A stretch of 64,000 nucleotides of DNA from a candidate division KSB1 bacterium. Its GTDB lineage: Bacteria > Zhuqueibacterota > Zhuqueibacteria > Thermofontimicrobiales > Thermofontimicrobiaceae. The position numbers and the translations under genes are program-made. Position 1 is the stretch's first letter; the number at the start of each line of letters is the position of its first letter. The notes below the pieces were generated by a model. It saw only the letters and a list, made by a program, of their open reading frames with translations, did no database searches and was not told where the DNA came from. Positions 35,726 to 43,791 of this stretch are shown one piece after another. Location of the stretch: contig JAPDPQ010000026.1 in the NCBI GenBank assembly GCA_034506395.1, positions 1 to 64,000 of the forward strand, written 5' to 3'.

Positions 35726-36853
35726 TTACCTGCGGCGCAATTGACGTTGTTTGATCGTCCCATAGATGGTCAGTCCAGAAATCGCCATTAAGTCAATTGC
35801 TGCAATGGACACGAAGTTCATTTGACGATCTATGATTTCCCCCAATGGCCGTCGAGTGAGATCTGGGAGCGGCACTGGGTCCCAAGGAAGGCCATAGTTA
35901 AAGGCTAGACCTTTGATGTGCAATAAATGGATGATCGGGATCCCTTTGCTGGCCATTTCAAATAATACCCCCCGCTCTTCTTTGGCTGGTAGGACCTTGG
36001 GGCGATTCAGACCTGGTTTAAGTTGTAGCACCAACTCGCTGGTGCCGATATTGGCATAATTGCCGCCAATATTGACAAACGCAGCGATCCGATGAGAGCC
36101 CCCTGGCCCGAGATAAATGTTCATCCGGCGAGCCACATTTTTTTCCAAATTAGGCTCATAAAGCAATTCAATCCCGCTCTGCTCGATCTGCTCGATCAAG
36201 TTGGATCGAATTGCGGGATCGAAATCGTCACCCACATCGCGATCGCCGCCGAGAGAAATGGCACGTGGCGCGATTGGGAAAATTTTTTTCTGGTAGAGAA
36301 CCTGAAAGATATGAAGCAAATTAAAATCGGGATTTGTGGCACCATACGACGAACTGCCCAGCGATAGAATGGTGATCGGATAGACTGATAGCGCCTTGGC
36401 TGCTGCCAATGTAGCGATCATCAGCGCCGGGAACGAGGCGGAGCAGCCGATTGCAATGCTATCACCAGGGTTAACGCCAGCTTGTTGGAGCAAATGCACT
36501 ATAACCCTGGCGAAAGCAGGATTGGTCGATGTGCGTTTCGCTTCCAGATTGCCCAGCGTCGTGGCAATAGGAGAGATCTCTGAGCCGATGATGCCAGTTC
36601 GATTCGGATCATTGGCGATGTCGATTGGAATCCCAACACTATCGCAATGGGCTTGAATCGCTGATATTGCCTCTTGCATGAGAATAGCTGCGGTTCGCTG
36701 CGAAACACTGGTGTTCCTGTCAGATCCTGACCGCAACAGCTTGACGCAAACGATTGCTGCCACGCTGATGATACTGGCAATTAGAATCAGCCCTCTCCAG
36801 TGTCGCCCATGGACTTCCTGGAAATAAAATCGTTCTTGACCTGGCGCTTTCAT
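35726..36853 (-). CDS. Poly-gamma-glutamate system protein
   Basis: 375 residues, anchored by one N-terminal helix (about 20-40) and one near the C-terminus (about 345-365). The body has IAIGCSASFPALMIATLAAAKAL, ILSLGSSSYGATNPDFNLL, AISLGGDRDVGDDFD and AAFVNIGGNYANIG. This matches the family named poly-gamma-glutamate system protein, which occurs with PgsB and PgsC homologues; its exact activity is not known to me. Here CapB and CapC analogues lie 7-8 kb upstream on the same strand. The Ser/Gly-rich loops suggest a hydrolase or nucleotide-type fold, which is inference. Confidence 0.8.
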   Translation of the reverse strand: MKAPGQERFYFQEVHGRHWRGLILIASIISVAAIVCVKLLRSGSDRNTSVSQRTAAILMQEAISAIQAHCDSVGIPIDIANDPNRTGIIGSEISPIATTLGNLEAKRTSTNPAFARVIVHLLQQAGVNPGDSIAIGCSASFPALMIATLAAAKALSVYPITILSLGSSSYGATNPDFNLLHIFQVLYQKKIFPIAPRAISLGGDRDVGDDFDPAIRSNLIEQIEQSGIELLYEPNLEKNVARRMNIYLGPGGSHRIAAFVNIGGNYANIGTSELVLQLKPGLNRPKVLPAKEERGVLFEMASKGIPIIHLLHIKGLAFNYGLPWDPVPLPDLTRRPLGEIIDRQMNFVSIAAIDLMAISGLTIYGTIKQRQLRRR

Positions 36854-37008
36854 TTCAACTGATGAATGAGTGAATATTCTTCCCCAGGTAACACTTCAAC
36901 CCCCGTAATAATCCTTCAGCGCTCCATAGCTTCAACACGTTCTCACTGCATTAATCCATCTTTTGTCCATTCCTTCTTTCGCTATTCTACCCCACCCTGA
37001 TAAGATGG

Positions 37009-38172
37009 TTAGTTGAAAAAGAGCCGATTGGATGGGGCTTTGCTGGGATCGTGATAATAATATCCCACGCCGTTTTCGACAACTTCAGCATAGCGAGGGA
37101 CCTGGCTGATCATGATCGCGCGCTCAGGGGTCATCTGAGAAAATTGATTAATAATTTCCAGCACCACGGAACAATGCTGCCCGACCCGTTTTTCGATGGG
37201 CCAGCCAGTTTCATCATAGGGGACGAACAATTTTTTTTGTTTGGCAAGGCTTAAGAGAAACGGGTCTCTGCCAGTGAGCAATAGATCGATGGTTTTGGGC
37301 CCTGTGGGTTGATCCAGAAAGGGGATTGGTGCTTCTAATAGGAACGGCAACGTATTGGAATAATCGCCGATTTCCCGATGCGACAAACCGCGGAACCCTT
37401 TGGGCGATGGCTCCACATGGTTCTCAAAGCCCTCCATGGCGGTGACCGTCATTGAAGTCATGGTTGCGATGTCCATGGATTTCTCTGGCGCGACGATGCA
37501 ATTGGTGACTGGGAACATGGTTTCCGCCCCATGGATGTCGATGGCCACATCGACGGCCTCTTGTCGCATTAGTTGCATCGCTGCGAAGGTCACACGTTCC
37601 ATTAATGGTCCATTGGCGCGGCCCGGCCAGGTTCGATTGACATTGCGAACATCCAGATAAGAAAGTAATTGCCGGTCTGGGTAATGAATATAAACGTCCG
37701 GATCTGGCCAACTATCTAATGGAGCGGCATTGCGATCGCCGTAGCGAAATTTTTTGCTACCCCAGGGCGTTGGGATCTCAAAGAACAAGGGATAGCCATC
37801 GCCAAAATGGGTGACCCGGCTGCCGCTGTTATTGAATTGGGGAATGATGATCAATGTGCCTTGCTCGACAACGGCATTTTCGATGAAGACCAGTGCAGTC
37901 AATAGACCCTCCGGTTCATTGGAATGGGTATTACCCAATAGCAATACCTTACCCCCTGGCTGTGAGCCCTCTAGAAAAAATACATAAGTATCGCCCATTG
38001 TGCCCTTCAGTCGGGGATTGTAGTCGCTCAGTCTCACCACCTTTGTTACGCCCGGCCCTGCCACGATGGGTAGTTGATAATGGCGATGGTGATAAAATTG
38101 GATGGCTGAGATGAGGGTGATCGCCAGAATAACGATGCTAAATACCAATTTAATCGACCAATTCTTTGACAT
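37009..38172 (-). CDS. AstE/aspartoacylase-like zinc hydrolase, membrane-anchored
   Basis: 387 residues. An N-terminal helix (about 8-26) holds it outside the cytoplasm. The zinc site of the succinylglutamate desuccinylase/aspartoacylase family is GNTHSNEPEG (His83, Glu86) and AIDIHGAE (His214). VRNVNRTWPG and a late Glu (FLLEAPIPF) complete the pattern. Relatives remove acyl or glutamyl groups from amino acids. In this cluster a gamma-glutamyl or N-acylglutamate substrate derived from the polymer is plausible. GGAG lies 8 nt before ATG. Confidence 0.83.
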   Translation of the reverse strand: MSKNWSIKLVFSIVILAITLISAIQFYHHRHYQLPIVAGPGVTKVVRLSDYNPRLKGTMGDTYVFFLEGSQPGGKVLLLGNTHSNEPEGLLTALVFIENAVVEQGTLIIIPQFNNSGSRVTHFGDGYPLFFEIPTPWGSKKFRYGDRNAAPLDSWPDPDVYIHYPDRQLLSYLDVRNVNRTWPGRANGPLMERVTFAAMQLMRQEAVDVAIDIHGAETMFPVTNCIVAPEKSMDIATMTSMTVTAMEGFENHVEPSPKGFRGLSHREIGDYSNTLPFLLEAPIPFLDQPTGPKTIDLLLTGRDPFLLSLAKQKKLFVPYDETGWPIEKRVGQHCSVVLEIINQFSQMTPERAIMISQVPRYAEVVENGVGYYYHDPSKAPSNRLFFN

Positions 38173-38317
38173 GATTTGCTCCAGAGTTGAATAAGCTCAT
38201 TGAGCGAATTTTTTCCAATTGACATCAAGTAGATCTTTATGGTTTCTATGGCTCGATCGCACATCACGGTCGTATTGATGTTGGAGAACTTTGATAACCG
38301 ATCGAAGTTGGACCTGC

Positions 38318-38473
38318 TTATCGTATGCGGAATATCCGCAGCAGCAGTGGAATTAAAACGATGAGATAGAGCAACATCTTTTCTCTATCCTGTCGCTCCC
38401 TGATAAAGTTCCAGATCACCATGGCAGCGATGAAAACGCTGATCAGATAATAGATGATCATGATAATTCCCAT
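38318..38473 (-). CDS. Tiny two-helix membrane protein in the poly-gamma-glutamate locus
   Basis: 51 residues from the ATG at 38473, with AAGGAG exactly 6 nt upstream; a longer TTG frame from 38506 lacks such a site. Two hydrophobic helices (about 3-20 and 33-46) flank a charged loop RERQDREKM. It lies between the zinc hydrolase and the permease, 91 nt after the latter. Poly-gamma-glutamate synthases of Bacillus have a similarly tiny CapE/PgsE subunit, and some permeases have small partners; either could apply and no homology is claimed. Confidence 0.7.
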   Translation of the reverse strand: MGIIMIIYYLISVFIAAMVIWNFIRERQDREKMLLYLIVLIPLLLRIFRIR

Positions 38474-38564
38474 ATCAATCTCCTTGATGTGTCTTTTTTG
38501 GATCAAAGATGCTGATCAAAACTGAAAAGAATCGATTTGCTTAAAGGTTGCGATTTGCAATTGG

Positions 38565-39878
38565 CTACATGCTCCATTCGACCAAAAATCCCAATTTATC
38601 GCTAAAGATGATCATTAAAATGGCAACGATGGTGATGACGATCCATGGTAGCCAGGTAGCACGGAGGAAGGACCAATAGGAATCCTTATACTCGGACATC
38701 ATGACGCTTAGGCGTCCGATAAAAGCGGTGGGCGGCAGACCGTCGCCCAAAGGCCAGAGGAGGCTCAGCCCAGCGATCACGACTGTGGCATGAAGGCCGA
38801 TGGAATCCAAAAACCACACCAATGGAATGCCAATGATGGCGGCTGCGCCATAGGTTAATACCCCTTCGGAGATCGGGATAATGATGATCAACAAGATGTA
38901 GAGAAGAACGAGTGGAGTGCTCAGCACCGCATACGAGATAAGCCCTCGCACACCAGTGACGGTCATGATTTGCTGGAGCGAACCCACAATGGCCATGGCA
39001 GCCAACAGCGGCAACAGCAATTGGACAGTATCCCGACTGAGGGTGAGGATATTGATCCTTTTTGGACTTGCCATCAGGGCGACAATGGCAGCGATGGTGA
39101 ATTGCAGCGGAAGGCCCAAAATCGGCATGGTGAATGGCCAGATGCGATAAGCAATCACCAAGCCGAAAAAAGTGGCGAAGGGCAGTAGCACGCGCCACCA
39201 GCGCATTTGTTCCGGGACTTGAGGCATATTGTTCAGGACTTCTTCGAGGGGCATGTGATGTTCGCGTTTCCAGCCCAATACCAAAATGGTGAATGTGCCC
39301 AAAATCAGAACTGGGATGCCCAATGGGAGCTCAAAGCCCACGTACGGGATGGCCGTGCCGGCAGTGAGGATCATCGCCCAGATGTTGACTGGGGGAGCGG
39401 CAGCACTGAGCCCGGCGATGATAAACAAGATCGCTGCGACTCGGCGCAGTGAAACGCCGAGATACCGCAACGCCAGGGCGCACGGGGCACCCACCGTCAA
39501 AATGGAAACGCTCCCCGCACCAGTCAACGCTCCAGGGATTAGAATGACGATCATCAATAACAACAGCGCGGCCAAGCGCCAACCATAAAAGGTTTTGACA
39601 ATCCCTCTTACCACATAATTGACTCCACCCGACTCGGCAATGATTTTAATGAATATTGTAGCAGTAACAAACAGCAACATTACATCGAGATAGGTGAGCG
39701 TCCCCTCCACCAGATGTCGCGCGAACTGACCGATGGGAGGCGTGTGCACCACTGCTCCGGCAATCCCACCAGCGATAGCCGCAGCCAGCATGCAGATTTC
39801 CACCGAGAATTTTCGCCAGCTCGCCAGCGCGTATGCCACCACCATGATCAAAAGAATAGTTCCAATTTGAAGAGTCAT
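38565..39878 (-). CDS. Ion-transporter superfamily permease, DctM-like
   Basis: 437 residues, about 11-12 membrane helices in two halves. GALTGAGSVSILTVGAPCALALRYLGVSLRRVAAILFIIAGLSAAAPPVNIWA looks like the first re-entrant loop region, and GLSLLWPLGDGLPPTAFIGRLSVM the second. The length and layout fit TRAP large subunits or related anion transporters. There is no TRAP substrate-binding protein and no clear DctQ (but see the 51-residue neighbour). Amid peptidases that release glutamate, uptake or export of glutamate or gamma-glutamyl compounds is a reasonable inference. Confidence 0.75.
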   Translation of the reverse strand: MTLQIGTILLIMVVAYALASWRKFSVEICMLAAAIAGGIAGAVVHTPPIGQFARHLVEGTLTYLDVMLLFVTATIFIKIIAESGGVNYVVRGIVKTFYGWRLAALLLLMIVILIPGALTGAGSVSILTVGAPCALALRYLGVSLRRVAAILFIIAGLSAAAPPVNIWAMILTAGTAIPYVGFELPLGIPVLILGTFTILVLGWKREHHMPLEEVLNNMPQVPEQMRWWRVLLPFATFFGLVIAYRIWPFTMPILGLPLQFTIAAIVALMASPKRINILTLSRDTVQLLLPLLAAMAIVGSLQQIMTVTGVRGLISYAVLSTPLVLLYILLIIIIPISEGVLTYGAAAIIGIPLVWFLDSIGLHATVVIAGLSLLWPLGDGLPPTAFIGRLSVMMSEYKDSYWSFLRATWLPWIVITIVAILMIIFSDKLGFLVEWSM

Positions 39879-40250
39879 GTTCCGCTCAATTTTTATGCTG
39901 TGATTGCTCGAGTGAAAATGCTACAAACCTGGAATACCAATTCATTTCCTATGTCTGTCTTTGAACTAATTTCATCATCGATTGTTCAACCGCTTTTACG
40001 CATTTATTTAATTTGCATCCCTTCCCGCAAAATAATTCCAATTGGCTATTAATTCGTTCTGCTTAGCTGGAGTCAATGGCTCTTGTTTCTCAACCATCTC
40101 TTTTTTGGGGATAAGCCTCGGCTTACGAGGAGATTCCTGCATTCATCGCAATGACAATCATACATCATCCATTTGTTCATTATGCGAAGCAGTAAAATCA
40201 CTCCCCTACAAAAGGGATGCACTTGTGAGATCCGATCGGATCCAAACTGG
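39879..40250. other. Gene-free spacer in the poly-gamma-glutamate locus
   Basis: 372 bp. Only a small inverted repeat, CCTCG-GCTTA-CGAGG at 40116-40130, is evident. No member of the window's repeat families and no convincing promoter is seen. Confidence 0.45.
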
Positions 40251-40925
40251 CTATTTTTCATCTTCAGCAAAGACCTGCTTTAAAACTCCAACGATATTGA
40301 GCGCGTAATTCACCTCTGTGAAGGGTATCCCTTTTTCCTGGGCAATTTTGGAGAATCGGCCATCTTTGTTGCTATCCTTGACCACGATCAGATAGTCGGC
40401 GAATGGAGCGACCGCGTCGATCATTTTCTCATTGTCGCTTCCAGGTGCCCCGCGCTTGGATTCACCACCAGAATGGACCGCAATGATAAAAATCTTGTTC
40501 TTCTTGCAATAGTCGATGAGCTCTTTCAAGCGCTTTACCTCACTATCGACCGTTAAGCCAGAGGCCCCCATCCCCTTCAGGCTAGCACCGATGGCGAAGA
40601 TGATCGTTTTATATGGAGTTCCCTTCTTGAATTTTTCAAGATCGGTCTTGATCTCAACGTGAAATCCTTGCTTGGACTGGCGATCGCCCAGTCCGACACC
40701 TGCCTGGAGCATGTCTACGGTTGGGACATCGCAATAGTCATATTTGACCTTAGCCTGATTCATGATAACATTCAATGTGTTAATGTCCGCGCTCTGGCCC
40801 GCAGAAGTGGTGAGCACAGGTAATTTGGCTTTTGGCAAATTCGTCTCCTGAGAAATCAGAAGCGGCGGGAAAAGCATCATCCCTGAAATCAATGCAACGA
40901 TCGAAATTTTATTGAATCTCTTCAT
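40251..40925 (-). CDS. Exported protein of unclear function, DUF6305-like
   Basis: 224 residues. Signal peptide about 1-25. The mature start KLPVLTTSAGQSADINTLNVIMNQAKVKYDYC, followed by YKTIIFAIGASLKGMGASGLTVDSEVKRLKELIDYCKKNKIFIIAVHSGGESKRG and SDNEKMIDAVAPFADYLIVV, recalls DUF6305; the name is from memory. The fold looks alpha/beta with a Ser-Gly loop, perhaps ligand-binding. GAGGAG precedes the ATG. It sits between the dipeptidase and the permease, so it may be the periplasmic partner of the latter. Confidence 0.65.
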   Translation of the reverse strand: MKRFNKISIVALISGMMLFPPLLISQETNLPKAKLPVLTTSAGQSADINTLNVIMNQAKVKYDYCDVPTVDMLQAGVGLGDRQSKQGFHVEIKTDLEKFKKGTPYKTIIFAIGASLKGMGASGLTVDSEVKRLKELIDYCKKNKIFIIAVHSGGESKRGAPGSDNEKMIDAVAPFADYLIVVKDSNKDGRFSKIAQEKGIPFTEVNYALNIVGVLKQVFAEDEK

Positions 40926-41266
40926 ACGGCAACTCCTCTAATTTTTTGATTCAAACACGAGTATGAATCGCAGAATCTATGCTTGTAGCTAATGACGATA
41001 AAGGTAACAAAATGATGCATTCCAAAACATCAAATCGCAGGAGAATTGGGATTGTGCTACTGAAAATTCCCCTCTCAACAAAACAACTTGTCAAAAATTA
41101 TCCTGCTAAAAGCGTTCTGCTGCAAATCATCCTGCCAAAACTTAACTGGCTAACATTGTTCTGCCATAGCGGTTTCTGTTACAAATCATCCACTAAAATC
41201 ATTTTTCAAGAAATCGTCAAACACAAAAAATGCGCATGTTCTTGGACAAATTTTATGGTTCTCTCG
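40926..41266. repeat. Gene-free spacer with degenerate ATCATCCTGC units
   Basis: 341 bp. Between 41095 and 41200 are degenerate units AATTATCCTGCTAAAAGCG, TTCTGCTGCAAATCATCCTG and CATTGTTCTGCCATAGCG, of the kind arrayed at 21706-22325. This is the only trace of the window's repeat families in the poly-gamma-glutamate locus. A plus-strand frame here is not credible. Confidence 0.5.
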
Positions 41267-43024
41267 CTATTCGTTCTTTTGGGGACTGGGAGTTAAGCCA
41301 TTATATTTGACCAATTCTCTGAGCCACCAGTCTGGGAAGAGCAATGGACGACGTTTTCGTTCCTGGACGTCGTAGATCCAAAGTTTATTGTATTTGACTA
41401 ACAATTGATCGCCCAATTCCCACCAGGCATTGATGACCAGATTTGCATTGTTGATGCAATATTCCGTTAAAAATTTTCGAGCTAATTCTGGTGATTGCTT
41501 ATAGAGCGCCAGCGCTTTTTGATCGATTTCGGGGGTGCGATCGACGGCTGGCTTTTCCCATTTTTCTTGGGCTTTTCGGACGTCCTGGATCGCATAGGAA
41601 TAAACCACTTGGGTATGGAAGTCGACGTAGTCGAACGCCCAACGGGCAGAATTGCGATCGAACTGCCAATGATCGCCAATTTGAAATGACTTTGGAAGCT
41701 CAGTCACGCCCTGGTAGAACGGCATCATGCAGTGGGTATCTTGAGCCCCCCAGCCGATCCAGAGTAACCCGCCGATCGGATTGGGCAACCAGCTCCGGCA
41801 TTGGGTAATCACAACATATTCGGCGCGGTTGACGCCGATGCAGCGTGGCGTGTCATACTTTTGGTCATCCAATTTAAAACCATAAGGCAAGTAATTGGGG
41901 TTCTGGAATGGTCCGCCTTGAATGCCACGGGCGGTCCAAAATTGCGTGCCATCGAACTTATCCCGCAACATTAGCATCACATCATAAACTGAGTACTTTT
42001 TTTCAGGTTTTATGGAGAATGGGAAATCCATGTTGGGTGTATCTGGGCTGAACTTTTTCGAGGGGGCCACCAGATCAAAAAAACGCCACATTCGGCCTCT
42101 GGCGCCATTGGTGCTGCTAGCGCTAAATTCACTCGGAGAATACGCTCGTTTCCAATTGAATGGCTTACCGCTGTTGGGGTCGTAAAAACCATTCTCGATG
42201 GCAAAGGAGATGGCATTTTCTGAGGCCATAAAATAGTTTTTATTGCTTAGGTCGATTTCGCCAATTCGCGATTCATTGGGGCAAATGCTGACATGATCGT
42301 CTGGCACGCGCTGTGCGCACCATACTGCACCCGGCATGTCGCTATCTGGGACCCATAGCGGCCCGACTGGAAAGATTTCGAAGATCCATGCTTCATTGGG
42401 ATCAGTGACGGCTAACATTTCGCCATTGTCGGTGTGGCCATACCCATATTTCACCGCCAGATCACCCATAATCTGGATCGCCTCCCGCGCGGTTCTAGCG
42501 CGCTCCATCGCGAGCATGGTCAACGCGGTGATGTCCATTTTGGGTGCTGAAGTCTCGTTATCCATCTCCTTGCGGTTGCCAATGGTCGATTCACCAATTG
42601 CCACCTGATTGTCGTTCATATAACCGAAAGCGCCATGTAAATAGCCAAAGGTATGAGGCACCTCAGGGATCTCCAGACCGTTGAAATTGCCCTCGATGGC
42701 ATCCCAGCGCAAGCCCTTCTCCGGGGGTTTGGTCTCAAATTGATTGAACCAATAGATTTTTCGCATCGTGCCAGGCGCGTGATCCTTTGGAGGAACGTAA
42801 CGCCAGGTCCAATCGCACACTCCACAATCGCAGGTGTGAGTGGAAATCACCGAGCCATCGGCCGATGCTGCTTTCCCAACGATCACGACCGTGCAGGCAT
42901 CACGCCGATATTCATCTTCCCGATCACAATTCCCACAACTCTGGGCAATAGCTGATGTACCCATGGCAATCCAGAGCATGGCAGACAAGAACAATGCAAT
43001 CACCAACAAGCTTTTTCCTCTCAT
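41267..43024 (-). CDS. C69 family dipeptidase (PepD-like), exported
   Basis: 585 residues. Signal peptide about 1-27 (SAIA-Q). A short pro-segment is followed by ACTVVIVGKAASADGSVISTHTCD, so the N-terminal-nucleophile Cys is near residue 44 and should be exposed by self-cleavage. ALTMLAMERARTAREAIQIMGDLAVKYGYG and MLAVTDPNEAWIFEI are also C69 marks. Family members cut dipeptides. Export places it with the M14, Ggt and AstE-like enzymes as the last step of a peptide breakdown series. A promoter candidate is at 43103-43075. Confidence 0.9.
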   Translation of the reverse strand: MRGKSLLVIALFLSAMLWIAMGTSAIAQSCGNCDREDEYRRDACTVVIVGKAASADGSVISTHTCDCGVCDWTWRYVPPKDHAPGTMRKIYWFNQFETKPPEKGLRWDAIEGNFNGLEIPEVPHTFGYLHGAFGYMNDNQVAIGESTIGNRKEMDNETSAPKMDITALTMLAMERARTAREAIQIMGDLAVKYGYGHTDNGEMLAVTDPNEAWIFEIFPVGPLWVPDSDMPGAVWCAQRVPDDHVSICPNESRIGEIDLSNKNYFMASENAISFAIENGFYDPNSGKPFNWKRAYSPSEFSASSTNGARGRMWRFFDLVAPSKKFSPDTPNMDFPFSIKPEKKYSVYDVMLMLRDKFDGTQFWTARGIQGGPFQNPNYLPYGFKLDDQKYDTPRCIGVNRAEYVVITQCRSWLPNPIGGLLWIGWGAQDTHCMMPFYQGVTELPKSFQIGDHWQFDRNSARWAFDYVDFHTQVVYSYAIQDVRKAQEKWEKPAVDRTPEIDQKALALYKQSPELARKFLTEYCINNANLVINAWWELGDQLLVKYNKLWIYDVQERKRRPLLFPDWWLRELVKYNGLTPSPQKNE

Positions 43025-43362
43025 AGTGCCTCCAAATTGAATTTTAGATCGAATGGTGAACTCTGAAGTTTTCTAATATAAACTTTTTGTAGATTCAAAA
43101 CAACCAATTTATTTTATTGCCCTGATTTTTTGAACTGAACCAGGATTGTTCAAAAGTGAGATCATAATCAATAGTCCATGAGATAAAAAACCAAAGTCTT
43201 GCTATATTTATCGAGCGAGGTCTTCGCTGGGCTCGGCTGTTCTTCGGCTGCAAAAAATATATAGAATCAACCTGAAGATCGCCACAGAAACCATCTTTAT
43301 TGGCCTTTTAGAGTCCTGATCTGTCCGATTTTGCCGAAGCAAGACCCGATTATTGGCTGCTC
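43025..43362. other. Spacer between CapC and the C69 dipeptidase genes
   Basis: 338 bp. A minus-strand promoter candidate is at 43075-43103. The rest shows no gene and no repeat shared with other parts of the window. Confidence 0.45.
43075..43103 (-). promoter_or_regulatory. Promoter candidate upstream of the C69 dipeptidase
   Basis: TTGTTT (43103-43098) and TATATT (43080-43075) are separated by 17 nt on the minus strand. The ATG is at 43024. The -35 box is weak. Confidence 0.4.
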
Positions 43363-43791
43363 TCAAAACAGAAGTTTCCCAAGAAAATAGATAGTCACGG
43401 TCACTGTGATTAACGCGGCAGTAGTGATCAACACGCCCTGGCGCTCGAACTGGTTCGCGATGAGCCCAGGGACCACCCAGCCGATAACACGGAATTCAAG
43501 TGATGCGGGCAAAATAGAGGGGAAAAACTGTAATGAAATAAACGTCCAAAGGCCACCGAACAAGATCATAAAGACAAGCCTTCTTTTGCCGAACAAGATC
43601 AGATGCCGTGAGATAATCTTGAAGCTGATCATGGTCAGCAGCGCGACCACCCATGTCGCAGCAATCCGAGCTGGCTGGTCGACAAACAAGACCAAATAGC
43701 TCGGCACAATGATGCCACCTGGATAATATCCAGTCAACGAAATGAACAACAACGAGATGAGCAACCCTAAAAAAGAAATTTCATATCTCAT
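43363..43791 (-). CDS. pgsC: Poly-gamma-glutamate synthase membrane subunit, CapC/PgsC type
   Basis: 142 residues, almost wholly hydrophobic with four to five helices. GLLISLLFISLTGYYPGGIIVPSYLVLFVDQPARI is the recognisable N-terminal pattern of CapC/PgsC. It overlaps the end of the CapB-type gene by 11 nt, so translation is coupled. In the known system the protein forms the membrane part of the synthase with CapB and helps move the polymer out. The family length is about 150 residues, so it is complete. Confidence 0.88.
   Translation of the reverse strand: MRYEISFLGLLISLLFISLTGYYPGGIIVPSYLVLFVDQPARIAATWVVALLTMISFKIISRHLILFGKRRLVFMILFGGLWTFISLQFFPSILPASLEFRVIGWVVPGLIANQFERQGVLITTAALITVTVTIYFLGKLLF

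Noticed and set aside
40979-41296. 105-codon plus-strand frame between the C69 and DUF6305-like genes
   Set aside because: It is made partly of ATCATCCTGC repeat units and runs into the end of the C69 gene.
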